From positions 1 through 10,750 of the forward strand of contig CAJXDX010000050.1 of NCBI GenBank assembly GCA_913052275.1: a stretch of 10,750 nucleotides of DNA. Reading direction: 5' to 3'. The first letter of the stretch is position 1. Every line of letters begins with the position of its first letter. The notes under the pieces were generated by a model, which saw only the letters and a program-made list of their open reading frames with translations, made no database searches and was not told where the DNA came from. A program made the position numbers and the translations under genes. Source of the DNA: an uncultured Pseudomonadota bacterium (GTDB taxonomy: Bacteria > SAR324 > NAC60-12). Of this stretch, positions 1-7,582 are shown one piece after another.

Positions 1-14
1 TGGTTCTGATAAAA

Positions 15-746
15 ATGATTCCGAAACGAACACCTCTTAAAGATTGGTCAAAAACCGTTAAACGGATGGAAAAACATTATTCCGAATCCATTTATTCAAA
101 ACTCTATTCGGCACTTCACTGCCTGAGTGTATTGACCAGTGAAGAACATAAATCAAAGGAAGAAAGTATTAAAACAAGTGACGCAGAACAGCGACTGAAA
201 AAGCTGTTGTCTGTCATAAAATATCGAACAACCGAAATCAAAGCCACGCAAAGCGTACTTGGAGTTTTACTGGAAATAAGTGAACAATCAGTCCCAGGTG
301 CAAAGGCAGATGGATTTGAGCAAAGACAATTGTTTCCCCTGGATGAATTTAAAACTGCATGGAGCTATTTTATCGCGTCCGTGCTGACCCTGATTTATTA
401 TCAGGAGAGTGTCAAATCAGCCGGCCTGCCTCAAGGATTCAATGCAGATAATTACACAAAATCAATTTTGGGATATGTTGACAAGCAGTGTTCACGAGGA
501 ATAAATCATTTTCACATCGTTAAGCTGCTTTGGTTAATTTATGATGAAAAACAGAATTCAGGTGCACTGACATTCCTGCTTTTCTGCCTGCAAAATCCCC
601 AGGAAATTCTGCGCTTCCTGCTACATCAAGTAATGCGCCCCCAATCAGGAAATTCATCATTAGAACGACGTCTTGAGAAACTCCACCACTATGGAAAGGC
701 CTGGATAACTGCCTATCAAAATCGTTTGGATGAAGCCGCAGATTAA
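15..746 (+). CDS. Hypothetical protein, possibly 5'-truncated by the window edge
   Basis: I do not recognise this protein. From the ATG at 15 it is 243 residues, with no signal peptide and no convincing membrane segment, although residues about 115-128 and 181-190 are hydrophobic. It is rich in Leu, Lys, Gln and Glu and looks largely alpha-helical, so probably a soluble cytosolic protein. It has no recognisable catalytic motif. The frame stays open upstream of the ATG to the first base of the window and there is no Shine-Dalgarno sequence before it, so the true start may lie outside the window. It ends in TAA and converges on the membrane-protein gene at 794-1213. The 47 bases between the two stops hold no clear terminator hairpin. 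Confidence is high that it is a gene and nil on function. Confidence 0.75.
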   Translation: MIPKRTPLKDWSKTVKRMEKHYSESIYSKLYSALHCLSVLTSEEHKSKEESIKTSDAEQRLKKLLSVIKYRTTEIKATQSVLGVLLEISEQSVPGAKADGFEQRQLFPLDEFKTAWSYFIASVLTLIYYQESVKSAGLPQGFNADNYTKSILGYVDKQCSRGINHFHIVKLLWLIYDEKQNSGALTFLLFCLQNPQEILRFLLHQVMRPQSGNSSLERRLEKLHHYGKAWITAYQNRLDEAAD

Positions 747-793
747 GCTTACTGTTAATACCTGCTGCCGAATTTCCCCCGTTCTGAATTATT

Positions 794-1213
794 TCAATGT
801 GTAACCTGGATCAGATTTGAGGCAGAAAGCAGTATCAACAATAATTCAATAGAGACAATCAGGGCCAAAGTTTTTACTCCACGCTTAAGGAACTGAAATA
901 GCAGAACAAAATAACACACAAATGTCACTGATGCCAAAACCGCTATACCAAGCATCGGAGCGATATCTCCATATCCAATTTTTGATATCCACTGCCATCC
1001 GGTGGGCATATTTGATTTTTCTATGTATTCATCCAGGGAAAGAGACCAGAACCGCGGCAGGTCTTCAAGTGGTACAAGAGGGGTAATTACACCGGTCAGG
1101 TACAAGGTAAATCCAGTCAAAAGTATGAACAAGCCAATGAGATTCAAATAGAATAGAATATTTGCGTAAAGCCGCTGTTCAGGTATATTTTTGAATTCAG
1201 AGGTTCTTTCCAT
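794..1213 (-). CDS. Small DUF1634-like integral membrane protein, partner of TauE/SafE permease
   Basis: A 139-residue inner-membrane protein with three predicted transmembrane helices at about residues 19-45, 86-108 and 115-135. Between the first and second is a polar loop containing PLEDLPRFW and GWQWISKIGYGD. This helix pattern, the loop and the position directly after a TauE/SafE permease match the DUF1634-type membrane proteins known to neighbour such permeases. The family match is from memory of its layout, not a search. Its own biochemical role is unknown, and an accessory or regulatory subunit of the permease is the natural inference. The frame is open further upstream to 1420, but that part would overlap the permease gene and is hydrophilic noise. 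The ATG at 1213 has a good AAGGA site 8 bases upstream. It starts 17 bases after the permease stop, so the two form an operon. It ends in TGA. Confidence 0.85.
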   Translation of the reverse strand: MERTSEFKNIPEQRLYANILFYLNLIGLFILLTGFTLYLTGVITPLVPLEDLPRFWSLSLDEYIEKSNMPTGWQWISKIGYGDIAPMLGIAVLASVTFVCYFVLLFQFLKRGVKTLALIVSIELLLILLSASNLIQVTH

Positions 1214-1221
1214 TTGACTGA

Positions 1222-1226
1222 TCCTT
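1222..1226 (-). promoter_or_regulatory. Ribosome binding site fixing the start of the small membrane protein
   Basis: On the minus strand AAGGA lies 8 bases before the ATG at 1213, in the short gap after the permease stop codon. It selects this ATG over the longer open frame that reaches back to 1420 inside the permease gene. Confidence 0.7.
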
Positions 1227-1230
1227 AAGT

Positions 1231-2172
1231 TTAATATCCGAAAGCCTTCATTAGAGATCTTACTCCCGCCAGGAAAAGCACGCTTATTACGATGTACCTG
1301 ACTGCTGCCGGTTTTACTTTTGGCAGAAGCTTTGAGCCTATTCTTGCACCCAGCATAATGCCGACCAGTGAAGGAACCGTGATCATTGGTAAAACAGCTC
1401 CTTTGTTCAGGTAAATCCATGCAGCAGTGCTGTCTGTGACGGACAAGGCAAGACCACTGGTTGCCACGGCAACCTTAACCGGTGCACCCATGATCATGTT
1501 CAATATCGGCACATTTGCCCAGCCTGCACCCAGTCCGAAAATACCAGCCAATAATCCGACAAAAACAAAACAGAATAAGCCTTTCCCGGTGTTGTGAACT
1601 GTCCAGCTTACTTCTTTTCCGGTAGTTTCTTCTTGATATATCCCGCCTATATGAAGCATTTGTGTCAAGTAGTTTCCTCCGGCAACGGACGGGTGTTCTG
1701 AATCTTTAGCAAACAGCATTATAAAAACGATACCAATTATAGTAACCCCCAGACTGCCCTGAATGTAGGCCGGATTTAGAGCGGAAAGCCACAGTCCAAA
1801 AAATGCCCCAACAACAGCAAAGGCTGATGCAACCAAAGCGGTAGGCAAAGCAAGCTTTATGCTGGCTAAATTTTTTCCAAGCAAATGCGGTGCTGCCGCC
1901 AGTGAACTCCCTAACGCAATAAAAAGTCCGGTGCCCCGAACAAAATCTATATGAAATGGGAAAAAACTGCTTGCCAAAGGCACAAATAAAACTCCCCCGC
2001 CTATGCCCGCTAAAACACCAAAAATACCAATAAAAAATGTGGTGAAAAACAATGCTGCAGGCCAACCCCACCAGGGCATTGTGAAAACTTCATCAGTCGC
2101 GGAAAATATTAATGTGGGGGTGAAGAATGAATAGATTGTTAAAATGAATTTTACTTTGATGCTTTGCTTCAT
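1231..2172 (-). CDS. Sulfite exporter TauE/SafE family permease (COG0730)
   Basis: A 313-residue polytopic inner-membrane protein. Two copies of the family's glycine-rich repeat are visible: GIFGVLAGIGGGVLFVPL at about residues 49-66, and GLLAGIFGLGAGWANVPIL at about 206-224. They head the two inverted halves of about four helices each. The halves are joined by a hydrophilic stretch at about 155-197 (KDSEHPSVAGG to TGKEVSW), longer than in minimal members. An extra N-terminal hydrophobic segment (about 8-25) precedes the first half and may be a signal peptide or an additional helix. Members move sulfur-containing or small organic anions such as sulfite, sulfoacetate and related oxyanions, but substrate cannot be read from sequence. 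It is the first gene of a two-gene operon with the small membrane protein. No good Shine-Dalgarno precedes the ATG at 2172. Confidence 0.92.
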   Translation of the reverse strand: MKQSIKVKFILTIYSFFTPTLIFSATDEVFTMPWWGWPAALFFTTFFIGIFGVLAGIGGGVLFVPLASSFFPFHIDFVRGTGLFIALGSSLAAAPHLLGKNLASIKLALPTALVASAFAVVGAFFGLWLSALNPAYIQGSLGVTIIGIVFIMLFAKDSEHPSVAGGNYLTQMLHIGGIYQEETTGKEVSWTVHNTGKGLFCFVFVGLLAGIFGLGAGWANVPILNMIMGAPVKVAVATSGLALSVTDSTAAWIYLNKGAVLPMITVPSLVGIMLGARIGSKLLPKVKPAAVRYIVISVLFLAGVRSLMKAFGY

Positions 2173-2295
2173 TGAGGAATCTTGTTTGTTCCAGGCGAAA
2201 ACCTGCTATGCCCATCCAAACATTAATTAACAGTTACTGCAGAAGTAAAAAATTTCTAACTATGTTTAAATGAGCCCCTTGCTGACAGACATAGT

Positions 2296-2301
2296 ATTAT
2301 A
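2296..2301 (-). promoter_or_regulatory. Candidate -10 element for the permease operon
   Basis: On the minus strand the sequence TTTGTATAAT contains a perfect TATAAT about 125 bases before the permease ATG. The hexamer 17 bases upstream (CAAACT) is not a recognisable -35, and the preceding TG is one base off the extended -10 position. The call therefore rests on the -10 alone. If it is used, the leader would be about 115 bases. Confidence 0.3.
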
Positions 2302-2512
2302 CAAATTTTGATAAATCCAGTTTGATGACAGGATTCATTTAATAACAATTTTGAACACTTAAATCCAGGAATTTCAGCCTGTTATGAGCATATAAATTAT
2401 TTTATTATCTAACTGTAATCATTGATATTATTTGCTTTTTAATCCTTTATATCTTTTTTTATTAATCTTTCTGATTTGCCGACCAGGAATGAATTTGTAA
2501 TTTAGCAATAAT

Positions 2513-2528
2513 TGGCATGTTTTTCGCA
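2513..2528 (+). promoter_or_regulatory. Candidate sigma-54 (RpoN) promoter, -24/-12 type
   Basis: The sequence TGGCAT, five bases, TCGCA matches the sigma-54 consensus TGGCAC-N5-TTGCA at 9 of 11 fixed positions. The diagnostic GG (2514-2515) and GC (2526-2527) are exactly 10 bases apart. Transcription would begin near 2539, giving a leader of about 47 bases to the ATG at 2586. No sigma-70 promoter of comparable quality is visible for this gene. In AT-rich DNA a chance match is possible, and no enhancer-binding site was identified. Confidence 0.4.
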
Positions 2529-2585
2529 GAGTTTTAACTGAAACATAACAAATCGACATTTGAGTATTTTATTTAAAGGAAAATC

Positions 2586-3053
2586 ATGAAATGGTTCAAA
2601 TTCGAACCACAGGAAGAAGAAATATCAGAAACTGAATCTTCTTCAATGTTAGTTTACTTGAGTCCTGAAGCACTGAAACACGCAGTAATTGTCGATGATT
2701 TTGCTTCGTTCCAGGACAGTCCGGAATGTATTCCCGGCGGAAGGCTTTTTGAGGTTAGCAGGCAGTACAGTTACCGATTAAGACAAGTTGCTGATCTGGT
2801 TGAAGAGCCTTTGGATGATCAAAAAATGCAAATAAAAACTCAGCCAAAACGGAATTTCCATGAGGAAATCCGCCCAGAAAAACGTCTGGACAACCAAATT
2901 GAAGATTTGCTGACAGACAACTCCAACATTGCTGACCAATCCACAACTCAACTAGAAGAAACCGATGAATCGGTTGAAGCTGGTCAGACACAACAAAAGC
3001 TAAGACCAGAGCAGGTACCGTTCAAGGACCTGGAATCCCTTTTCGTAAAATAG
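2586..3053 (+). CDS. Small acidic orphan protein
   Basis: A 155-residue protein I do not recognise. Residues about 1-75 could form a small folded domain: MKWFKFEP, then a hydrophobic LVYLSPEALKHAVIVDDF segment, then GGRLFEVSRQYSYRLRQVADL. From about residue 76 it is low-complexity and rich in Glu, Asp, Gln, Asn and Thr, so probably disordered. It ends in a short hydrophobic/acidic tail, PFKDLESLFVK, that resembles a docking peptide. There is no signal peptide or membrane helix, so it is presumably cytosolic. The start is well supported by AAAGGA five bases before the ATG. It stands alone behind a 413-base spacer with a sigma-54-like promoter, and a stem-loop begins directly after its TAG stop. 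Confidence 0.75.
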   Translation: MKWFKFEPQEEEISETESSSMLVYLSPEALKHAVIVDDFASFQDSPECIPGGRLFEVSRQYSYRLRQVADLVEEPLDDQKMQIKTQPKRNFHEEIRPEKRLDNQIEDLLTDNSNIADQSTTQLEETDESVEAGQTQQKLRPEQVPFKDLESLFVK

Positions 3054-3088
3054 ACAGGCCTGTTTCTGCAGCATCTGCAGAAGCCTGT
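3054..3088. terminator. Stem-loop between convergent genes, probable bidirectional terminator
   Basis: Immediately after the TAG at 3051-3053, ACAGGC (3054-3059) pairs with GCCTGT (3083-3088), and TTCTGCAG (3064-3071) pairs with CTGCAGAA (3075-3082) around a CAT loop. CTGT (3060-3063) is left as a bulge. That gives 14 base pairs. The 3' T-run is poor on the plus strand. On the minus strand the hairpin is followed by CTATTTTACG, also weak. It lies between the 3' ends of two convergent genes, which is where a shared terminator is expected. Confidence 0.6.
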
Positions 3089-3106
3089 GAACACAAAATA
3101 TTTCCT

Positions 3107-5485
3107 TCAATTCAGGGGTTGTATTTTCCCTCTGTGCAGGGTCAGCAAATGTATTTCTCTTTTAGCTTCACCCACATCATCAAATCTTAATTTTCCTGTG
3201 ACTCCCTGAAAGTTCTCCATATTTATCAGCGCGTCCTTCAAATCCCGGTGACTTTGGTTGCGCTCGTCATTCAGAAGCTGCATCAATATCATCAGAGTGT
3301 CATAAGCATGGGCAGTATATGCGCTGGGGCCGATATAGTTTTGATGACGATAAAGAATTTGTTCGTGGATCCTTTTAAGCTGACCCATTTCCCGCGTTTT
3401 GCTTCCCAGGAAAAAACTGTCCGCAAATACTGGTTTTCTCACGCCGCTTACTCCTGGTGAAAACGGAAGAGCTGAATCATTCCAGCCGCTGTCACCAAGA
3501 AATTTAGTTTTTTTCATTTTATAAACAGCACTATACGGTAAAATCAGCCTTAAATTTTTCACTCCTCCTGCACCTACTGCCACGTAAACTGCATCAAAAT
3601 TGTGGACAGGATCCTCTTTCTCCTTCAGCTCCTTTAAAATACTTTTGTCTGTTTTACCTATGCGTTTAATTTTACCTGTGAAAGTATCGAACTCATTTAC
3701 CAGACTTTTCTGACCTTCATCCTTAAATCCTTCAACTGCTACTACTTCACACTCTTTTTGCTGTACTGCGTTCGAAAAATACCTCATTTTCTGGCGTCCT
3801 TCGCGTGTTTGAGCGTAAAGTATCAGGAAACGGCAGGCCTGCAGCTTATCGGTGGCATAATCTGCCAATTTTTGGACTTCCTGCTTCCAACTTTGATTAT
3901 TTCGGAAAATATATTCACCATGCTCAGGAATACTGTCAGTTAAAGATAGGGAGATTAATGGAACACTTAACCTTTCTGCTTCTTCTGCAGCAGCCTCAGA
4001 AGTTTTCCTTGCAAGAGGCCCAATGATGGCAATTACGCGCTCTATTTCCACTAATTCACGGATGGCTTTTCTTGTTTTTTGCGGATCCAGATGAGAGTCC
4101 CGGATTACCAGTTCCCATGAATCCGCAAACTGCCCAGACAATTCATTCTCTGATGAATTGTCTGAATTTTCTGTAACTGTCTTTTCATGTGAAGTTGAAT
4201 TTTCAGGGTTATCATTCAACGCATTGATTTTGTTTGCATACAGTGCCAGCCGCAAACCATTCAGAGTTTCCTGAACTAAACGGACAATTTTTACATTTGA
4301 ACTGCTCATAGGGAGTATAACGCCAATTCGTCCTGGACTTACATTCAAAGCGGTTATAAAGCCGCGCTGTAATTTTTCAAGCCTTTTATATTGTTTTTCA
4401 TTGCCAATTTCACGGGCCAGATTGAGTCTTTGATCCAGCAATCCCAGGGCCTCACTGTAACGCCGTTGCTTTGACAAAAGTTTAAATTCTATTTCAAATA
4501 TTTGCTCATGCAGCCAGTCTGAACCAGGATAATTTTCCAACAAGATTCGTAATTCTTCCAGAGACTGAACTTCCTTTAGCAACAAGGCTATTTTTTCCAG
4601 ATCTGCTTCCTCTGAAGTTTCAGAATTGCTTAAGAGTTCAAGTCGATATTGGATTGCGGTTAGAATTTCACCCTTTAACTGTGCTTCATCACTGAACATA
4701 AGCAGCAGATCACCTCGTGGTTTCGGACTCAATTCTTTAAGTGCAAGATCACGTAAAATCTGATCCTGATCCAAAGGCTTGTTCTGAGAATGAAGTGATT
4801 TGTTTAAATAGTAATATATTAAGGGAATTATCGGACTGCGAGGACGTTCTTTCAAAAACGCAATTGCCAGTTTTTCCGCAGAGGCCCATTTATTAAGATG
4901 GTAAAGCAACTGAACTTTCAATCTCACTCTATCCTCAATTTTTAACCAGTCTTCAAACTCCAGATACTTTTCCCTTGCAGCTTCCGGATCAGAAATTATC
5001 ATTTCCTCAATTTCAGCCACAGGCATACTGAAACCTGTAAATTCAGAGTTTGCCCACTTTTGATCTTGGTGATTTGAATCAGCGTCAGTGTCAACAGTGG
5101 ATAGTTCCATGCTTGGAACCCATGGAAAAATCCGACTTGAGAGTGAAATTGAAGATTTGTTTGGCAAATCATCCGTTTGAATTTGAGCAAGAGAAGGTTT
5201 TGGCGGTAATTCCATTGAATATAATAATTCCGGTTTTGCTGGTGCGTGTGGCCTGGCAACGGCCTGATGGAGAATTAAAGGAGCGTGCATAATGCCAGAA
5301 AACCTTCCGTAGCTATTTTGTTCAGTAAGCTCTTTTTCACTGAATATATTTATCCTCTGTTCCAACCATACTCGGTCACTGAGAAGGCTTTGGGCAACAG
5401 CTAATCCTGAAGCAGCATAGAAGTTCCAAATTCCAAGCAATAAACTCAGCAAAATGGTAAATACCCTGACTATGCCAATAAGCAT
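3107..5485 (-). CDS. Exported TPR plus type-1 periplasmic-binding-protein fusion (LpoA-like)
   Basis: A 792-residue exported protein. Residues 1-31 form a signal peptide with an AVA cleavage motif before Gln32. Residues about 32-150 are Pro/Ser-rich and probably disordered. About 155-375 is a helical TPR-like region. From about 384 to the end is a type-1 periplasmic-binding fold like ABC amino-acid receptors: IGVILPMSS at 386-394, then AIIGPLARKTSEAAAEEAE and PLISLSLTD at 485-516. A polar Asn/Ser/Glu insertion (about 421-453) interrupts the fold after its first helix. TPR followed by this fold is the layout of LpoA, the outer-membrane lipoprotein that activates penicillin-binding protein 1A. 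Here there is no lipobox Cys, so it would be free in the periplasm or tethered otherwise. It follows selB by 16 bases with a weak AGG ribosome site. A solute receptor is the alternative, though no ABC transporter genes are nearby. Confidence 0.82.
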   Translation of the reverse strand: MLIGIVRVFTILLSLLLGIWNFYAASGLAVAQSLLSDRVWLEQRINIFSEKELTEQNSYGRFSGIMHAPLILHQAVARPHAPAKPELLYSMELPPKPSLAQIQTDDLPNKSSISLSSRIFPWVPSMELSTVDTDADSNHQDQKWANSEFTGFSMPVAEIEEMIISDPEAAREKYLEFEDWLKIEDRVRLKVQLLYHLNKWASAEKLAIAFLKERPRSPIIPLIYYYLNKSLHSQNKPLDQDQILRDLALKELSPKPRGDLLLMFSDEAQLKGEILTAIQYRLELLSNSETSEEADLEKIALLLKEVQSLEELRILLENYPGSDWLHEQIFEIEFKLLSKQRRYSEALGLLDQRLNLAREIGNEKQYKRLEKLQRGFITALNVSPGRIGVILPMSSSNVKIVRLVQETLNGLRLALYANKINALNDNPENSTSHEKTVTENSDNSSENELSGQFADSWELVIRDSHLDPQKTRKAIRELVEIERVIAIIGPLARKTSEAAAEEAERLSVPLISLSLTDSIPEHGEYIFRNNQSWKQEVQKLADYATDKLQACRFLILYAQTREGRQKMRYFSNAVQQKECEVVAVEGFKDEGQKSLVNEFDTFTGKIKRIGKTDKSILKELKEKEDPVHNFDAVYVAVGAGGVKNLRLILPYSAVYKMKKTKFLGDSGWNDSALPFSPGVSGVRKPVFADSFFLGSKTREMGQLKRIHEQILYRHQNYIGPSAYTAHAYDTLMILMQLLNDERNQSHRDLKDALINMENFQGVTGKLRFDDVGEAKREIHLLTLHRGKIQPLN

Positions 5486-5501
5486 TTTGTAACCTGAATT
5501 G

Positions 5502-7460
5502 TTAATTTTCTAAGTCAAATATTTTTCCTGGAACACGGAAGTTATCTTTACGGATCGTGAAACGTTGGCTGTCAAAATACTCCAGCAAATCAATTGCGTA
5601 TTTACGTGAAACGTTCAGTAATTCTTTGAACTGGATTACATTTATATCCGGATTTTTCTTAAAAAATCCCAGTAGAATTTCCAGGATTTTTTCGATTTGC
5701 TCAGGATTATAATGCAAATCCTCTGAAATGCGCACCAGCCTTTTGGAATGAGTGGCGAATTTAAGCAGTTCTACTCCATCCTTCTCATTCAACCCCATTT
5801 CTTCCAGCAGTCTGGTTTTTCGCATAGGCTGAAATCCGCCTTTACTGATGAGTTCAAGACAGTTTGTCAAACCGTCCTGACGGGTTTGAGAAATTTTTGC
5901 CTGATGATCTTCCAGATAAAAATACTTATCTTGTTGTAATATCATGTCTGCATCACATAAATATTTTATCAAATTTTCTACTTCTTTTTCTGAAAAAATC
6001 AAAGACAGTTTACCTGCCAGTTCAGCATGCGTCATTCCCTCTCGGTCCGGAAATTTTTGATGGTGAATTTTTAAAACTCTACTGATAAAATCCCCAACAC
6101 GCTTTACATGATCCACGTGCAAATATCGGCTGGCGATCGAGTCTAAACAAAGTATCTGACCATTTTTTTGCAGGAGCTGTAAATTTTTTGAGCATTCTTT
6201 GTCGGAAAGCCCTGAGCGTATCTGAAATTCTGAATAAACAATCCCCCGGACTGACCGTAAATATATCACTTCTTCCGACCGAACATATTCATCTCCATCC
6301 ATCAAGCGTCTGAGTCTTTCTGGAAGCTCCTGCTGCAGTCTACGGGATTTGCTTGGAGATGGATCAATCAGAGTTCCGCCTCCAATGGTGTACATTGGCG
6401 AAAAACTCCGGATGATAAAACGGTCACCGTATTTGCCGCTTAAAATGCTTTCAGAACGAAACTGAACCATTGCAGTTTCACCTGGAGACAAAGATTCTCC
6501 TTCCAAAAGTACAATTCTGCCTATAAGCTCCTGAGTACCAAGATGGAGCCTTACACGTGTCCTGTTTTTCAAAGGAGTTGGAGCATCTTTCAATAACGAC
6601 AATGATGCATTGATCATATAACCGGTCAGCAATGACTCCGGCTTTGCCAGCTGATTACCCCGCTGAATTTCTTCCTTGGCAATCCCGGCTAAATTAAGTG
6701 CTGCCCTTTGCCCGGCCTGAACCTCTTTTACCTTAATACCATGGGACTGCATTCCTCGAATGCGAATTTCACGCGATTGCGGATATTGAACAACCTCCTG
6801 GTCCTGGCTTAATGAACCGGTCAGCACAGTACCGGTAACAACTGTTCCAAAACCTTTTAATGTGAAGGAACGGTCAACATATAATCTAAATGGCTTTTCT
6901 ATTTCCGGATGTACAAATTTTTTTGCAATTTTTGCAAATTCATCACGCAGATGATTCAAGCCCTCACCTGTTACCGCAGAAACAGGTATTACCGGGGCAT
7001 ATTCCATAAAAGTGCCCTTAAGCAAAGTTGAAACTTCCTCCTTGCACAATTCTACCATTTCCCTGTCTTCCACTAGATCTACACGCGTGAGAGCAACTAT
7101 GCCGGATTTAATATTTAACAGATTGCATATATTCAGATGTTCTCTTGTTTGAGGCATAACTCCTTCATCTGCCGCCACCACGAGTAAAACCGCATCCATT
7201 CCCGCCGCCCCTGCCAGCATATTGTGAACAAATTTTTCGTGACCCGGGACATCAACTATAGCCATATGATTACCAAGTTCGTCTTCATAATGAGCAAATC
7301 CCAGATCAATTGTTATCCCGCGTATTTTTTCTTCAGCAAAACGATCAGTATCGACTCCGGTAAGTGCTTTTACCAGTGTCGTTTTTCCATGATCTATATG
7401 CCCGCTGGTACCTATTACAAACGGATTTGAGGATGGAATTAATTCTTTGACACCAGACAT
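5502..7460 (-). CDS. selB: Selenocysteine-specific translation elongation factor SelB
   Basis: This GTPase delivers selenocysteinyl-tRNA(Sec) to ribosomes at UGA codons followed by a SECIS hairpin. At 652 residues it has the normal length. The GTP-binding domain shows GTSGHIDHGKTT (17-28), RGIT in switch I (47-50), DVPGHE (70-75), TRVD as G4 (125-128, Arg where Lys is usual) and SAVTG (161-165). The domain-2 signature LKGFGTVVTGTVLTG lies at about 201-215. The C-terminal third is a series of winged-helix domains ending in SRKYAIDLLEYFDS, the typical last SECIS-binding wing. I chose the ATG at 7460 because it puts the usual short lead ahead of the P-loop. An in-frame GTG at 7583 would add 41 unrelated residues. 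No strong ribosome site is seen at either. The LpoA-like gene follows in the same operon. No selA, selD, selC or selenoprotein gene is in the window. Confidence 0.96.
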   Translation of the reverse strand: MSGVKELIPSSNPFVIGTSGHIDHGKTTLVKALTGVDTDRFAEEKIRGITIDLGFAHYEDELGNHMAIVDVPGHEKFVHNMLAGAAGMDAVLLVVAADEGVMPQTREHLNICNLLNIKSGIVALTRVDLVEDREMVELCKEEVSTLLKGTFMEYAPVIPVSAVTGEGLNHLRDEFAKIAKKFVHPEIEKPFRLYVDRSFTLKGFGTVVTGTVLTGSLSQDQEVVQYPQSREIRIRGMQSHGIKVKEVQAGQRAALNLAGIAKEEIQRGNQLAKPESLLTGYMINASLSLLKDAPTPLKNRTRVRLHLGTQELIGRIVLLEGESLSPGETAMVQFRSESILSGKYGDRFIIRSFSPMYTIGGGTLIDPSPSKSRRLQQELPERLRRLMDGDEYVRSEEVIYLRSVRGIVYSEFQIRSGLSDKECSKNLQLLQKNGQILCLDSIASRYLHVDHVKRVGDFISRVLKIHHQKFPDREGMTHAELAGKLSLIFSEKEVENLIKYLCDADMILQQDKYFYLEDHQAKISQTRQDGLTNCLELISKGGFQPMRKTRLLEEMGLNEKDGVELLKFATHSKRLVRISEDLHYNPEQIEKILEILLGFFKKNPDINVIQFKELLNVSRKYAIDLLEYFDSQRFTIRKDNFRVPGKIFDLEN

Positions 7461-7582
7461 TTTATCGACAGACAAGGAAGGCAGTTTTTCAAAAAAACAG
7501 TGAATTATTAGTTTACAATCAAAATCAAATTTATATTCTAAATTAACCTTCGCAGGACTCAAGCTGCTCCAGCAATATTTCA

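Larger units (their letters stand above)
2173..2585. other. 413-base AT-rich divergent intergenic region
   Basis: This spacer lies between the divergent permease and small acidic protein genes. It contains no tRNA, no convincing small reading frame and no GC-rich hairpin. What it does hold is a perfect TATAAT on the minus strand near the permease side, a T/A-rich tract at about 2430-2470, and a sigma-54-like element at 2513-2528 near the acidic protein. A partial IHF-like match (minus strand, TATCAATGATTAC, 2415-2427) lies about 85 bases before that element. It fits the IHF consensus only in its first half. Confidence 0.6.

Noticed and set aside
1214..1420. Longer N-terminus (to 1420) for the small membrane protein
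   Set aside because: It overlaps the permease coding region in another frame, reads as hydrophilic noise, and the ATG at 1213 has a good AAGGA site.
1706..2071. Second minus-strand frame inside the permease
   Set aside because: It is an alternate-frame shadow of the TauE/SafE gene with improbable composition.
2430..2470. T-rich tract as an intrinsic terminator
   Set aside because: No stem precedes it, and it lies upstream of both divergent genes where no transcript should end.
3054..3109. Selenocysteine readthrough of the TGA ending the LpoA-like gene, using the stem-loop as SECIS
   Set aside because: The protein is complete at this stop, the hairpin is about 20 bases beyond it with a pure terminator-like stem between convergent genes, and the extension is meaningless.
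3248..4026. Plus-strand open frames inside the LpoA-like gene
   Set aside because: They lie antisense to a well-supported coding region, have no ribosome sites and give no recognisable protein.
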